Positions 40,031 to 50,312 are shown, counted from the first letter of the stretch. The stretch: 64,000 bases of DNA from Lysinibacillus sp. G4S2 (GCF_030348505.1 NZ_JAUCFJ010000002.1:1306001-1370000); one strand, 5' to 3'. Translations and numbers: made by a program. The notes: generated by a model from the letters alone, not told the origin.

Positions 40031-40948
40031 ATGAATTTAGGGCGAATTGGAACGGCGATGATTACGCCGTTCAAAGAAGATGGCACGATTAATTATCCAG
40101 AACTAGAACGTATTATTAATCATTTGATTGATAATGGTACAGATTGTATTGTCGCATGTGGCACAACCTCTGAAAACCCAACTATGTCCACAGAAGAAAA
40201 AATTGAAGTTGTACGCTTTACAGTAGAAAAAGTAGCAGGCCGTGTACCCGTAATTGCGGGTACAGGGGATAACGAAACTGCTTACTCTATTGCAATGACG
40301 CACAAGGCTGAAGAAAATGGTGCAGATGGTATTATGCTTGTAGCACCATATTATAATAAGCCAAATCAACGCGGTATTTTTGCGCACTTTGAAACAATTG
40401 CTAAAGAAACAAGTTTACCTGTCATGCTTTATAATGTGCCAGGACGTACGGGTGTCAATGTTGCCTATGAAACTTCCGTTGCTTTAAGTAAAATTCCTAA
40501 TATTGCATGGATTAAAGAAGCAAGCGGCAATTTAGTTCAAATGGGCGATATTATTGAAAATGTTGATTCAAATGATAATTTCTTAGTATATAGTGGGGAT
40601 GATGGTTTAACACTTCCACTATTAGCAATCGGCGGAGCAGGTATTATTTCAGTGGCTGCCCATGTAGTTGGTAATGATATGCAATTAATGATTAAAGCGT
40701 TTGAAGAAGGAAATCACGAGCTAGCAGCCAAAATTCACCGAGCATTATTACCACTTGTACGTGCGCTGTTCGCACAACCAAATCCTTCGCCTGTAAAATA
40801 TGCGATGACCAAATTAGGCTTTGATACAATCAACGTTCGTCTGCCAATGATGGAAATGACGGATGAAGAAAAAGAAAACTTTGACCAAATTTGGGATACG
40901 TATCAAGATAAGGCGAGAGGCTTTAGAAAAATAAGTAGCTTTAGCTAA
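40031..40948 (+). CDS. dapA: 4-hydroxy-tetrahydrodipicolinate synthase
   Basis: DapA condenses pyruvate with aspartate semialdehyde; its product feeds both lysine/peptidoglycan and dipicolinate synthesis by SpoVF. From the ATG at 40031 (AGAGGGGTG upstream) the protein has 305 residues. The Schiff-base Lys is K162 in WIKEASGN, and the Tyr of YNVPGRTG lies near 134. CGTTSE (about 42-47) is the substrate loop. A strong terminator follows. Confidence 0.96.
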   Translation: MNLGRIGTAMITPFKEDGTINYPELERIINHLIDNGTDCIVACGTTSENPTMSTEEKIEVVRFTVEKVAGRVPVIAGTGDNETAYSIAMTHKAEENGADGIMLVAPYYNKPNQRGIFAHFETIAKETSLPVMLYNVPGRTGVNVAYETSVALSKIPNIAWIKEASGNLVQMGDIIENVDSNDNFLVYSGDDGLTLPLLAIGGAGIISVAAHVVGNDMQLMIKAFEEGNHELAAKIHRALLPLVRALFAQPNPSPVKYAMTKLGFDTINVRLPMMEMTDEEKENFDQIWDTYQDKARGFRKISSFS

Positions 40949-40981
40949 ACTGTAATTGGAGCTAATTCGTATTAGCCTCCC

Positions 40982-41028
40982 AGACTTTAGACAAACTTGA
41001 AATTTAGGTTTGTCTAAAGTCTTTTTTC
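40982..41028 (+). terminator. Terminator after dapA
   Basis: AGACTTTAGACAAACCT-type arms (AGACTTTAGACAAAC and GTTTGTCTAAAGTCT) form a 15-bp stem followed by TTTTT. It ends the asd-dapA transcript and directly precedes the tandem repeat array. Confidence 0.9.
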
Positions 41029-41047
41029 TTTTTAGGATTAGAAAGGG

Positions 41048-41530
41048 AAAATCGCTCAGGTACCAGAAGAATCCGCTCGGGTAGGAGTGAAAATCGCTCA
41101 GGTACCAGAGGAATCCGCTCGGGTAGGAGTGAAAATCGCTCAGGTACCAGAGGAATCCGCTCGGGTAGGAGTGAAAATCGCTCAGGTACCAGAGGAATCC
41201 GCTCGGGTAGGAGTGAAAATCGCTCAGGTACCAGAGGAATCCGCTCGGGTAGGAGTGAAAATCGCTCAGGTACCAGAGGAATCCGCTCGGATAGGAGTGA
41301 AAATCGCTCAGGTACCAGAGGAATCCGCTCGGGTAGGAGTGAAAATCGCTCAGGTACCAGAGGAATCCGCTCGGGTAGGAGTGAAAATCGCTCAGGTACC
41401 AGAGGAATCCGCTTGGGTAGGAAGAAAAACCGCTCAGGTAGCCCCGAAATCCGCTCCGGTAGAAAAGAGACCAGCTCAAGTAATATCAAAATCCGTTCTG
41501 GTAAATGGGAAAACTGCTCAGGCGCTATAC
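41048..41530. repeat. 42-bp tandem repeat array (sub-period 21 bp)
   Basis: The anchor GCTCAGGTA recurs at 41054 and every 42 bases to 41390 (nine near-identical units), then in diverged form at 41432, 41474 and 41516. Each unit is two related 21-bp halves that share CGCTC-G-GGTA (CGCTCAGGTACCAGAG and CGCTCGGGTAGGAGTG). Because 42 is divisible by three, several frames stay open on both strands, giving long repetitive reading frames that I do not consider genes. The array fills the gap between dapA and rnjB. Outside it, 41531-41725 shows nothing recognised. Confidence 0.95.
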
Positions 41531-41725
41531 CCAGCCACTATAACCATCAAAGTGGAAGTGATGAACATCCTAGCAATGATAAATCCAGCTTACTTCAATA
41601 GTTTTTGCTTATAAAAGACAAATTTAGAGCCTTCACCACGCTATATCCCCACATTCCTTTCCACCTAATGGTAATGCAAAATAGCAATTATTTTCTTTTT
41701 CAATCATGAAACGTGTATTTTTGAT

Positions 41726-41754
41726 TTGTGCAAAAGCTTTGCAAACCGTATAAT
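41726..41754 (+). promoter_or_regulatory. Promoter of rnjB
   Basis: TTGTGC, 17 bases, then TATAAT form a sigma-A promoter about 48 bases before the rnjB start. Confidence 0.7.
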
Positions 41755-41801
41755 AAATCTTAAGTGGTTGCTGTTCGGGATATTTTTTAGGAGGAAATAA
41801 A

Positions 41802-43469
41802 TTGACAAAAAAGAAAAATGAATTAATTCGCATCATTCCACTTGGTGGCGTGGGCGAAATTGGTAAAGCAATGTACGTAGTAGAAATTGACGAAGAGCTA
41901 TTTGTAGTGGATAGTGGCTTGATGTTCCCTGAAGACGAAATGCTGGGCATTGATATCGTAATTCCAGATATTACGTATTTAGAGGAAAATAAAGATCGTG
42001 TAAAAGGGATTTTCTTAACGCATGGTCATGAAGATGCAATTGGCGCCATTGCCTACGTATTACAAAAAGTGAAAGCGCCAGTGTACGGATCAAAATTAAC
42101 AATTGCACTAGCAAAGGAACATTTAAAGGAATTGCCTGCACCACATCAGGTGAAATTCTTTGAGGTTACGAACCGTAGTCGTATGAATTTTAACTCAACG
42201 TATGTGACATTCTTCCATACAACACATAGTATTCCCGATTCGTTAGGGGTAGTGTTCCATACATCTGAAGGAGCAATTGTTCATACAGGTGAGTTTAAAT
42301 TCGATCAATCCGCGACAGGTAAATTTAAGCCTGATTTAGCAAAAATGGCTCAGCTAGGAGAAGAAGGCGTATTTATGCTGCTATCTGAGTCGAGTGAAGC
42401 TGAGCGACCAGGTTATACGACATCTGAGATTGTGATTGAAGAGCAATTATCAAAAACATTCCATTCAGCACCAGGTCGTATTTTAGTTGCTGTTTATGCA
42501 TCGAATTTTATTCGTATTCAACAAGTATTGACACAAGCTCAAAAGTCGTTCCGTAAAGTAGTTATTGTAGGAAAACCTTTAGAAAAAGCTGTGGATTTAG
42601 GTGCAAATCTAGGTTACTTAACAGTAGAAGAAGATACAATCATCCCTATCTCAGAAATGCAAAAGTATCAAGATGATGAGATTATTATTATTGCAACAGG
42701 TAATAAAGGGGAGCCACTTGACGCATTAGAAAAAGTTGTCCGCAAACATCACCGAGACATTAAAATTAAAAAAGATGATACAGTATTAATTACTTTTACA
42801 CCGTCTCCTGGAATGGAAGTACAGATGGCTAATACGATGAACTCCATCGCAAAAGCAGGTGCTGAAATTCTGACATCTAGCAAAAATGTACATGTGTCGG
42901 GTCATGGTAGCCAAGAGGATTTAAAGTTAATGCTGAACTTAATGCAACCAAAGTACTTTATCCCTGTGCAAGGGGAGTACCGCATGCTTATTGCTCACTC
43001 TAAGCTTGCTCAACAGCTAGGTATGCACAAATCACAAATATTCATCGCCGATAAGGGTGATATTGTAGAATATAAAAATGGTAAAATGCGAATGAGTGGC
43101 CGTGTACAAGCTGGTAATGTATTAATAGATGGTATTGGTGTTGGAGATGTAGGCAACATTGTACTACGCGATCGTAAATTATTATCACAGGATGGTATTT
43201 TCATTGTTGTAGTAACATTAAACCGTGCTCAAAAGAAAATTGCATCTGGTCCAGAAATTTTATCGCGTGGTTTCGTATATGTACGTGAATCAGAGGAATT
43301 AATGGTGGAAGCTTCTGAAATTGCGAAAAACGTTATTGAAAAATACGTGGGTAAAGATACATTTGAATGGACAAACATTAAACAAGAAATTCGAGATACA
43401 CTAAATACGTATTTATTCCAAAAAACAAAGCGCCGCCCAATGATTATCCCAATCATTATGGAATATTAA
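41802..43469 (+). CDS. rnjB: Ribonuclease J2-type protein
   Basis: RNase J proteins are beta-CASP metallo-beta-lactamase nucleases acting in mRNA decay. The 555-residue protein starts at a TTG after AGGAGG. The MBL motif reads HGHEDAIG (74-81) instead of HGHEDHIGG, so one metal-binding His is missing. This is a feature of the J2 paralogue, which is weakly active and works with J1. Synteny after dapA and the IVLRDRRLLSQDG-type C-terminal region also fit J2 (YmfA/RnjB). Confidence 0.92.
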   Translation: MTKKKNELIRIIPLGGVGEIGKAMYVVEIDEELFVVDSGLMFPEDEMLGIDIVIPDITYLEENKDRVKGIFLTHGHEDAIGAIAYVLQKVKAPVYGSKLTIALAKEHLKELPAPHQVKFFEVTNRSRMNFNSTYVTFFHTTHSIPDSLGVVFHTSEGAIVHTGEFKFDQSATGKFKPDLAKMAQLGEEGVFMLLSESSEAERPGYTTSEIVIEEQLSKTFHSAPGRILVAVYASNFIRIQQVLTQAQKSFRKVVIVGKPLEKAVDLGANLGYLTVEEDTIIPISEMQKYQDDEIIIIATGNKGEPLDALEKVVRKHHRDIKIKKDDTVLITFTPSPGMEVQMANTMNSIAKAGAEILTSSKNVHVSGHGSQEDLKLMLNLMQPKYFIPVQGEYRMLIAHSKLAQQLGMHKSQIFIADKGDIVEYKNGKMRMSGRVQAGNVLIDGIGVGDVGNIVLRDRKLLSQDGIFIVVVTLNRAQKKIASGPEILSRGFVYVRESEELMVEASEIAKNVIEKYVGKDTFEWTNIKQEIRDTLNTYLFQKTKRRPMIIPIIMEY

Positions 43470-43509
43470 AAAATAACTCATTGTTGAATGTTTAGTAAGA
43501 AGTGAATAA

Positions 43510-43556
43510 AAAAGGATTTTCTAGCCGAATGAGAACGGTGGAAAATCCTTTTTTTG
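43510..43556 (+). terminator. Terminator after rnjB
   Basis: AAAGGATTTTC and GAAAATCCTTTTTTT form an 11-bp stem with a T run. MITE copy 7 is inserted exactly at the end of the T run. Confidence 0.8.
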
Positions 43557-43802
43557 GCTCATCACCAAAAGTTGGGGGATTGTATTTTTCGTTACAGATG
43601 AGATCTTGGAGCGCAGTAAAGGAACGAAGGATAAAAGCATCCGAAAACATCTGTTGTTGCTGTCGCTTCGCTTTCGCACAGACAAAAACCCTGTTGCTGT
43701 TGCTGTCGCTTCGCTTTCGCACAGAAAATATTTGGTGCCCCGACGTCCCCGGGAAAATGCCTAGCCTGAACGGAAATCAACCCCACTTTATGGCGATGAG
43801 TC
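43556..43802. mobile_element. MITE-like repeat, copy 7 (internal block inverted)
   Basis: This 247-bp copy has ends GGCTCATCACC and GGCGATGAGTC. The flanks CTTTTTTT and TTTTTTTT agree in 7 of 8 bases, but runs of T are weak evidence. The two GCGAAAGCGAAGCG units inside are on the opposite strand from those of the other copies, although both ends and the ACAGATGAGA block keep the usual orientation. This implies an internal inversion or gene conversion. Confidence 0.87.
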
Positions 43803-43880
43803 TTTTTTTTGAAATAATCAAGTTCTACATGTTATTATTCGCTACATATATAGAATGGACTGTAAAAGAAGGTGAAATAG

Positions 43881-46157
43881 ATGGCGACTAGTAAAAAACG
43901 AAAAATCACTAAAGGAAAAGCGAAAACAGAAAAAAAAGAAATGCATCCGCTTATGTATGAAATTTTAGGACTCATCTTAATTGCAGTAGCGGTTATTATG
44001 ATTTTTGAATATGGCATGATTGGACGTGTCCTACAAACAATAGCTATGTTTCTTGTTGGAAATCTACATTTTGCTGTGCCATTTATGCTTATATTTGTTG
44101 CAGTGTTGCTCATGATTGGGCGAAAGAAAATAAGCATTAAGGATCGTCTAATTGTAGGTATGCTCTTAATCGTTATGAGTTTAACCATTTTTAGTCACGG
44201 CATTCTTTTTGAACAATTATCAAAATCTGGAGGTTTATTATCAGATTCTGTTTTACGAGAATCTTGGCGAATTTTAATTGATACTGAGGGTGTCATCCAT
44301 CGAAGTGATGCTCTTGGAGGCGGTATGATTGGTGCACTGTTATTTAGTGCTCTCCATGTATTATTCGAAGCAACAGGTGCGAAGGTCGTTGCATGGGTTA
44401 TTTTCTTTATCGGATTAATTTTAGTAACAGGAAAGGCACTAGTTCCATATTTAGCGGAAAAAATGCCCGACCTTTTTGGCAAATGGCAAAAGAAACATCG
44501 TGATAACAAAAAAAATATGCCAAAGAAACCTAAAAATCGCCGTTCAAGAGTTGAAAGCACGGATGAAATTGCTGCTGTTGATCAAGCGGATGAGATACAA
44601 GAGGAAGAAGAAGTGGTTTCCCATGAACCTATTATCTCTGCCTTTACTCAAAATGTGTCTCACGAACGAGAAGCATTTGCAACTGTTGAAAATGGAGAAA
44701 TTGTAGATGATGTCCATATTGAAGGTGCAGATGCTGTAGAAAATGCAGATTATCAACTTCCTTCATATAATCTATTACAATTACCGCCACAGCATGACCA
44801 AAGCGGCGAATATTCTGTCATACAGGCAAATGCGAAAAAGCTTGAGCAAACGTTGCAAAGCTTTGGTGTAAAGGCCAAAGTAACGCAGGTTCATTTAGGC
44901 CCAGCTGTAACGAAATATGAAATATTACCAGATGTAGGCGTGAAAGTAAGTAAAATTGTAAACTTACAGGATGATCTTGCCTTAGCACTTGCCGCGAAGG
45001 ATATTCGTATGGAAGCGCCTATCCCTGGTAAGTCTGCAATCGGCATTGAAGTACCAAATAGTGAGGTAGCCATTGTCACACTGCGTGAAGTGTTAGAATC
45101 GAAAGACGGAGCAAAGCCGGAAGCATTATTGCAAGTCGCATTTGGCCGTGATATTACAGGGCAAGCTGTACTTGCTGAGCTTAATAAAATGCCGCATTTA
45201 CTTGTTGCAGGTTCAACGGGCAGTGGGAAAAGTGTGTGTATAAATGGTATTATCGTGTCCATACTAATGCGTACGAAACCTCATGAAGTAAAACTGATGA
45301 TGATTGACCCAAAAATGGTGGAATTAAATGTCTATAACGGCATTCCGCATCTACTGGCACCAGTAGTTACAGATGCACGCAAAGCGTCTCAGGCTCTAAA
45401 GAAAGTAGTGTCAGAAATGGAACGTCGCTACGATTTGTTTTCTCATACAGGTACACGTAATATTGAGGGCTATAATAGCCATGTACAAAAGATGAATGAG
45501 CAAACCGATGAAAAACATCCGAAATTACCTTATATTGTGGTAATTGTAGATGAGTTAGCGGATTTAATGATGGTTGCATCAAGTGATGTAGAGGATTCTA
45601 TTACACGTTTAGCACAAATGGCACGTGCTGCAGGGATCCATTTAATAATTGCAACCCAACGACCAAGTGTAGATGTGTTGACAGGTGTTATTAAAGCAAA
45701 TATTCCTTCACGCATTGCCTTTGCGGTGTCGTCAGCAATTGACTCAAGAACGATTTTAGATATGGGGGGCGCAGAGCGTTTACTCGGTCGAGGAGATATG
45801 CTGTTTTTACCTGCTGGTGCATCTAAACCAAAACGGGTGCAAGGTGCCTTTTTATCAGATCAAGAAGTTGAATCGGTCGTTAATTTTGTTATAGAACAGC
45901 AAAAGGCACAGTATCAGGAAGAGATGATACCGACCGAAGAAGAAACCATTTTAGAGGAAACGGATGAATTATTTGATGAAGCAGTGCAACTAGTGGTAAG
46001 TATGCAGACAGCATCAGTTTCCATGTTGCAGCGACGCTTCCGTATCGGATATTCAAGAGCTGCTCGTATAGTCGATCAAATGGAACAACGCGGTATTGTC
46101 GGGCCTTCTGAAGGTAGTAAACCTCGTCAAGTGCTCATTCATCAGTATGATAATTGA
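43881..46157 (+). CDS. spoIIIE: DNA translocase FtsK/SpoIIIE
   Basis: SpoIIIE pumps chromosomal DNA through the division septum during sporulation. The 758-residue protein has a basic start, four transmembrane helices (about 25-175), an acidic/charged linker (about 200-290), the motor with Walker [11 protein letters not shown] (near 445-454) and Walker [15 protein letters not shown], and a C-terminal gamma winged helix (about 695-755, [20 protein letters not shown]) that reads DNA polarity. In Bacillus subtilis tepA and ylzJ lie before it; here MITE copy 7 fills that gap. Confidence 0.96.
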   Translation: MATSKKRKITKGKAKTEKKEMHPLMYEILGLILIAVAVIMIFEYGMIGRVLQTIAMFLVGNLHFAVPFMLIFVAVLLMIGRKKISIKDRLIVGMLLIVMSLTIFSHGILFEQLSKSGGLLSDSVLRESWRILIDTEGVIHRSDALGGGMIGALLFSALHVLFEATGAKVVAWVIFFIGLILVTGKALVPYLAEKMPDLFGKWQKKHRDNKKNMPKKPKNRRSRVESTDEIAAVDQADEIQEEEEVVSHEPIISAFTQNVSHEREAFATVENGEIVDDVHIEGADAVENADYQLPSYNLLQLPPQHDQSGEYSVIQANAKKLEQTLQSFGVKAKVTQVHLGPAVTKYEILPDVGVKVSKIVNLQDDLALALAAKDIRMEAPIPGKSAIGIEVPNSEVAIVTLREVLESKDGAKPEALLQVAFGRDITGQAVLAELNKMPHLLVAGSTGSGKSVCINGIIVSILMRTKPHEVKLMMIDPKMVELNVYNGIPHLLAPVVTDARKASQALKKVVSEMERRYDLFSHTGTRNIEGYNSHVQKMNEQTDEKHPKLPYIVVIVDELADLMMVASSDVEDSITRLAQMARAAGIHLIIATQRPSVDVLTGVIKANIPSRIAFAVSSAIDSRTILDMGGAERLLGRGDMLFLPAGASKPKRVQGAFLSDQEVESVVNFVIEQQKAQYQEEMIPTEEETILEETDELFDEAVQLVVSMQTASVSMLQRRFRIGYSRAARIVDQMEQRGIVGPSEGSKPRQVLIHQYDN

Positions 46158-46318
46158 TACCGAAATAATGACAAATTAGTGGATAATGCTGTATATTTGT
46201 CTATTAATTTGAAAAGGTTATGGATAAAGGGTGAATTCTAAAACAGATTTTATTCAAAACTGTTTATTTCATTCTACAAAAATGTTATATTTATGAACGA
46301 TTAGTAGGAATGTTGTAC

Positions 46319-46332
46319 ATCAGATGTCTGAT
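46319..46332. promoter_or_regulatory. Palindrome upstream of the GntR gene (operator candidate)
   Basis: ATCAGATGTCTGAT has 6-bp perfect arms (ATCAGA/TCTGAT) and lies 24 bases before the regulator start. It is a plausible autoregulatory operator for a GntR/HutC protein. No experimental motif is known to me for this protein. Confidence 0.4.
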
Positions 46333-46355
46333 CTCTGATTTTGGTGGTGATATAT

Positions 46356-47084
46356 GTGACTATTAAAGCAGATCATCGTCATCTCTATCTTCAAGTAATT
46401 GATCGTTTAAAGTCTGACATTGATACAGGCGTTTTTAAAGAAAATGAAAAACTGCCTTCAGAGTTTGAATTATCGAAATCACTAGGAGTCAGTCGAGCAA
46501 CACTTAGAGAAGCGCTACGGCTGTTGGAAGAAGAAAATGTCATTGTGCGTCGACATGGGGTGGGTACGTTTGTAAACCCTAAGCCATTGTTTACATCAGG
46601 TATCGAGCATTTATCAAGCATTTCTTCTATGATCGAGGCAGTAGGTATGGAACCCGGTTCTCGCTTTTTAAAAGCGACAGAAAACATACCTTCTGAGGAA
46701 GATTTAAAACGCTTCCAATGTGATGACGGAGATAAAATACTCACGATTGAACGTGTCAGAACAGCAGATGGTGAACCAGTAGTATACTGCATTGACAGAT
46801 TACCTGCAAGCTTTCTGCCAACTGACTTTGTAGAAAAAAAAGAAGTTTCACTTTTCTCCGCACTTGAACAATCCGGTAAAATTCATGTTGCCTATGCTGT
46901 GACATATATTGATCCAGTTGGGTATCATGAGCAAGCATCACCGATTTTAAATTGCGGTCGTGAAACAGCTCTATTAGTTTTAAAGCAGTTGCATTACGAT
47001 GATCATGATCAAGTAGTGCTATATTCAAAAAATTATTTCCGAGCTGATAAATTCAGTTTCCATGTAGTTCGTAAACGGGTGTAG
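46356..47084 (+). CDS. ymfC: GntR/HutC family transcriptional regulator (YmfC-like)
   Basis: This 242-residue regulator has an N-terminal GntR winged helix (about 5-75; [20 protein letters not shown]) and a C-terminal UTRA ligand-binding domain (about 90-235). I place the start at the GTG at 46356, after TTGGTGGTGAT; upstream TTG/GTG codons lie in the ribosome site. It follows spoIIIE as ymfC does in Bacillus subtilis. It lies 54 bases before a nucleoside-type lipoprotein gene, which it may control (inference). Confidence 0.88.
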   Translation: MTIKADHRHLYLQVIDRLKSDIDTGVFKENEKLPSEFELSKSLGVSRATLREALRLLEEENVIVRRHGVGTFVNPKPLFTSGIEHLSSISSMIEAVGMEPGSRFLKATENIPSEEDLKRFQCDDGDKILTIERVRTADGEPVVYCIDRLPASFLPTDFVEKKEVSLFSALEQSGKIHVAYAVTYIDPVGYHEQASPILNCGRETALLVLKQLHYDDHDQVVLYSKNYFRADKFSFHVVRKRV

Positions 47085-47138
47085 AACATTTCTAAATATT
47101 TTTCCTGCTAATTACAATACCTTTGGGGGGTTAATAAA

Positions 47139-48224
47139 ATGAAAAAACGTAAATTTGGCTTAGTGTTATCATCAGTTTTAGCTGCAAGTGCAATCTTAGG
47201 TGCATGTGGTGCGAAAGAAGAAAAACCTACAAAAGAAAAAGAAAATGCATCATCTAGCGAAAGCAAAAAAGAAGAAGCATTCACAGTAGCAATGGTTACT
47301 GACGTAGGTGGCGTTGATGATAAATCATTCAACCAATCAGCTTGGGAAGGTGTTCAAGCTTACGGTAAAGAACATGGCCTAGAAAAAGGTAATGGTGGCT
47401 TCGACTACTTACAATCAAAATCAGATGCAGATTATGAATCGAATTTAAACGCATTATTACGTCGTGACTTTAACTTAATCTACGGTATTGGTTATTTGAT
47501 GGAAGATGCTATGACTGCAATAGCTGAAGAAAATCCAGATGGCAAATTTGCAATCGTTGATGCTGAAGTAAAAGCAGACAACGTAGTATCTGTAATGTTC
47601 AAAGAACAAGAAGGTGCTTTCTTAGCTGGTGTAGCTGCTGCTAAAATGTCTAAATCTGGTAAAGTTGGTTTCGTAGGTGGCGTAGATATTCCAGTTATCA
47701 ACCGCTTCGAAGCTGGCTTCGTTGAAGGTGCAAAAGCTGTAAATCCAAAGATCGAAATCCAATCAAAATATACTGGTGCATTCGATAAAGCTGACCTTGG
47801 TAAAATTACTGCAAACAGCATGTACTCTTCAGGTGTAGATGTTATCTTCCACGCTGCTGGTGCAACTGGTAATGGTGTATTCTCTGAGGCAAAAGAACGT
47901 AAGAAAAAAGACCCTAATGCAAATGTATGGGTAATTGGTGTAGACGCTGACCAATACGAAGAAGGTAAAATTGACGATAAAACAAACGTAACTTTAACTT
48001 CTATGTTAAAAGGTGTTAACGCAGCAGTTGTAGATATCTCAAATAAATCGAAAAACGGTGAGTTCCCAGGTGGTAAAACGCTTACTTATGGTTTAGCTGA
48101 AGACGGAGTGAAACTTGCAGATTCTCGTGGTGCGATTCCAGCGGATGTTCAAGCTGTCATTGACGACTATAAAGAAAAAATTGCTAAGGGTGAAATTAAA
48201 GTTCCAGAAAAAGTGAAAAAATAA
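47139..48224 (+). CDS. nupN: BMP family nucleoside-binding lipoprotein
   Basis: This is the extracellular binding lipoprotein of a nucleoside ABC importer (BMP/Med family; NupN/YufN in Bacillus subtilis, a guanosine system). The 361-residue precursor has a lipoprotein signal with lipobox LGAC (lipidated C23), a charged linker, then the periplasmic-binding fold from about 47 ([22 protein letters not shown] in parts) with GIGYLMEDA and GVDADQYE. Codon use is of the highly expressed type. A terminator follows it, so it is made in excess over the membrane components. Confidence 0.92.
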   Translation: MKKRKFGLVLSSVLAASAILGACGAKEEKPTKEKENASSSESKKEEAFTVAMVTDVGGVDDKSFNQSAWEGVQAYGKEHGLEKGNGGFDYLQSKSDADYESNLNALLRRDFNLIYGIGYLMEDAMTAIAEENPDGKFAIVDAEVKADNVVSVMFKEQEGAFLAGVAAAKMSKSGKVGFVGGVDIPVINRFEAGFVEGAKAVNPKIEIQSKYTGAFDKADLGKITANSMYSSGVDVIFHAAGATGNGVFSEAKERKKKDPNANVWVIGVDADQYEEGKIDDKTNVTLTSMLKGVNAAVVDISNKSKNGEFPGGKTLTYGLAEDGVKLADSRGAIPADVQAVIDDYKEKIAKGEIKVPEKVKK

Positions 48225-48234
48225 TTCATCTTTT

Positions 48235-48280
48235 GATCATCATAAGGGACTTTTAGAAGACCCTTATGATGATTTTTCAA
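48235..48280 (+). terminator. Terminator after the BMP lipoprotein gene
   Basis: ATCATCATAAGGG and CCCTTATGATGAT form a 13-bp stem followed by TTTT. It splits the transporter operon, probably giving more binding protein than transporter. Confidence 0.87.
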
Positions 48281-48764
48281 TGTATCGTTATATTTTGACT
48301 ATTTGTAATACTCAATTAGACTATATTTTTATTTACCATAGAGGTAGTAATTTTTCTATGAGTTTATCGCAAGAATAGTAATGATGGTAACAAGTTAATA
48401 GAAGAAAGGTTTCTAACGATGACCTTTCCTGTATTAATTTATCTTCATTCAGAAGATATCTACCTCTATTGGTGGGTTAAGATATGAGTGAATTTTTTGT
48501 TAATGGGATTATCATAATGCCCACTGAACGAAGATAAAACCTCTGGCTGAAGTCAATGTTGTTCGATGTGAAAAACGTTGAGCTAACAGTGACTATGGCT
48601 AGTATTTAGATTAGTAGAGTCGTTTATTTATGTCTCAAAAAAATCTAAATAACATTTCAAAGACTGGACGTATTGTTTATCTGCACTAAAAGTCAAAGCG
48701 GCAGATAGTAATACGCACGGCAACTATTAACTTTATAAAAGTGCCTATTAAGGGAGTGACAAAA
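48281..48764. other. Long gap inside the nup operon with nested inverted repeats
   Basis: No coding sequence was seen. CCATAGAGGTAG (48336-48347) faces CTACCTCTATTGG (48460-48472). TTTATCTTCATTCAG (48438-48452) faces CTGAACGAAGATAAA (48524-48538) with one mismatch, and GGTGGG/CCCAC pairs inside. The second pair has the look of the ends of another small repeat. I see no purine-riboswitch core. Confidence 0.5.
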
Positions 48765-50312
48765 TTGGAATACGTGATTGAGATGCTAGGAATCCGAAAA
48801 GAATTCGGTGGTTTCGTGGCGAATAATAACATCACCCTCCAACTGAAAAAAGGCGAAATTCATGCATTGCTAGGCGAAAATGGTGCAGGTAAATCGACTT
48901 TAATGAACGTCCTTTTTGGTTTGTATCAACCAGAGGGTGGCGAAATTCGAGTTCGTGGGAAGGCTGTTAAAATTACAAACCCAAATGTGGCCAATGATTT
49001 AGGGATTGGTATGGTCCATCAACACTTTATGTTGGTGGAAAATTTTACAGTAACAGAGAACATTATTTTAGGTTCTGAACCTACAAAAATGGGGATTGTA
49101 AATATTAAAGATGCGGCAAAGAAAGTACAAGCACTTTCTGAAAAATATGGACTAGATGTTGATCCACATGCCAAAATCGAAGATATTACTGTAGGGATGC
49201 AACAGCGTGTTGAAATTTTAAAAACACTATACCGCGGTGCAGAGATTTTAATCTTTGACGAACCTACTGCATCTTTAACGCCACAGGAAATTACAGAGCT
49301 TATACAAATAATGCGCCGCTTAATAGCCGAGGGGAAATCAATTATATTAATTACCCATAAGCTGAAAGAAATTATGGAAGTCTCTGACCGTGTAACGATT
49401 ATCCGAAAAGGTGAAGGGATTGGAACTGTTACAACTTCTGAAACAAATCCTGACCAATTAGCGGAATTGATGGTAGGTCGTCAAGTCGAATTTAAAACCG
49501 AAAAAACGGAAGCAAAACCAACTGAAGAAGTACTTGCGATTGATAACTTGGTCGTTACAGACTACCGTAATATCGATAAAGTAAAAGGTCTAAACTTAAA
49601 GGTTCGTAAAGGTGAAATAGTTGGTATTGCTGGTATTGATGGTAACGGGCAATCCGAATTAATCGAAGCTATTACAGGCCTACGTAAAATTAAAAGTGGT
49701 AACGTTAAGTTAAATGGCAAAGATATAACAAATATGAAGCCTCGAAAAATTACAGAGGAAGGCGTTGGGCATATCCCACAAGACCGTCATAAGCACGGTT
49801 TAGTATTAGATTTCCCAATTGGCCATAATATCGTTCTACAAACATATTACCAGTCTCCAATCGCTAAGGGCTTTGTTATGGACTACAAGAAAGTTTCTGA
49901 AAAAGCGCGTCAAATCATTAAAGAATACGATGTCCGTACTGGTAATGGTGAAATGACACCAGCGAGAGCTCTTTCAGGTGGTAACCAACAAAAAGCAATT
50001 ATCGGTCGTGAAATTGATCGTAATCCAGATTTATTAATTGCGGCATTACCAACGCGTGGTCTTGACGTAGGTGCTATTGAATTTATTCACCATCGTCTAA
50101 TCGAGCAACGTGATAATGGAAAAGCAGTACTGTTAATTTCATTTGAATTAGATGAGGTCATGAATGTTTCGGACCGTATCGCCGTTCTTTATGACGGTCA
50201 AATTGTAGACGAGTTAAATCCAAAAGAAACAACAGAGCAAGAGCTTGGCCTATTAATGGCTGGACAAAGTAAAAAAAATAACATGAATGGTGCGAAGGAG
50301 GGGAACGACTAA
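48765..50312 (+). CDS. nupO: Nucleoside ABC transporter ATPase (two ABC domains)
   Basis: This duplicated sugar/nucleoside-type ATPase has 515 residues from the TTG at 48765 (AAGGGAGTG upstream). The first domain has Walker A GENGAGKST and Walker B IFDEPTASLTP. In the second the P-loop is degenerate (GIDGNGQSE) and the Walker B region reads LLIAALPTRGLD, as usual for this family. It overlaps the permease gene by one base. An eight-codon upstream extension is not supported. Confidence 0.94.
   Translation: MEYVIEMLGIRKEFGGFVANNNITLQLKKGEIHALLGENGAGKSTLMNVLFGLYQPEGGEIRVRGKAVKITNPNVANDLGIGMVHQHFMLVENFTVTENIILGSEPTKMGIVNIKDAAKKVQALSEKYGLDVDPHAKIEDITVGMQQRVEILKTLYRGAEILIFDEPTASLTPQEITELIQIMRRLIAEGKSIILITHKLKEIMEVSDRVTIIRKGEGIGTVTTSETNPDQLAELMVGRQVEFKTEKTEAKPTEEVLAIDNLVVTDYRNIDKVKGLNLKVRKGEIVGIAGIDGNGQSELIEAITGLRKIKSGNVKLNGKDITNMKPRKITEEGVGHIPQDRHKHGLVLDFPIGHNIVLQTYYQSPIAKGFVMDYKKVSEKARQIIKEYDVRTGNGEMTPARALSGGNQQKAIIGREIDRNPDLLIAALPTRGLDVGAIEFIHHRLIEQRDNGKAVLLISFELDEVMNVSDRIAVLYDGQIVDELNPKETTEQELGLLMAGQSKKNNMNGAKEGND

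Noticed and set aside
40814..41489. Two minus-strand repetitive frames (221 and 161 codons) over the array
   Set aside because: They are repeat by-products, one overlapping dapA, with no ribosome site and no recognisable domain.
41087..41614. Plus-strand repetitive reading frame (175 codons) over the 42-bp array
   Set aside because: It is open only because the period is divisible by three. Its GTG start has the purine-rich stretch directly touching the start codon, and two minus-strand frames are equally open. A protein is possible but unsupported.
48281..48764. Purine riboswitch in the nucleoside transporter operon
   Set aside because: The conserved purine-aptamer core could not be found in the gap or upstream of the lipoprotein gene.
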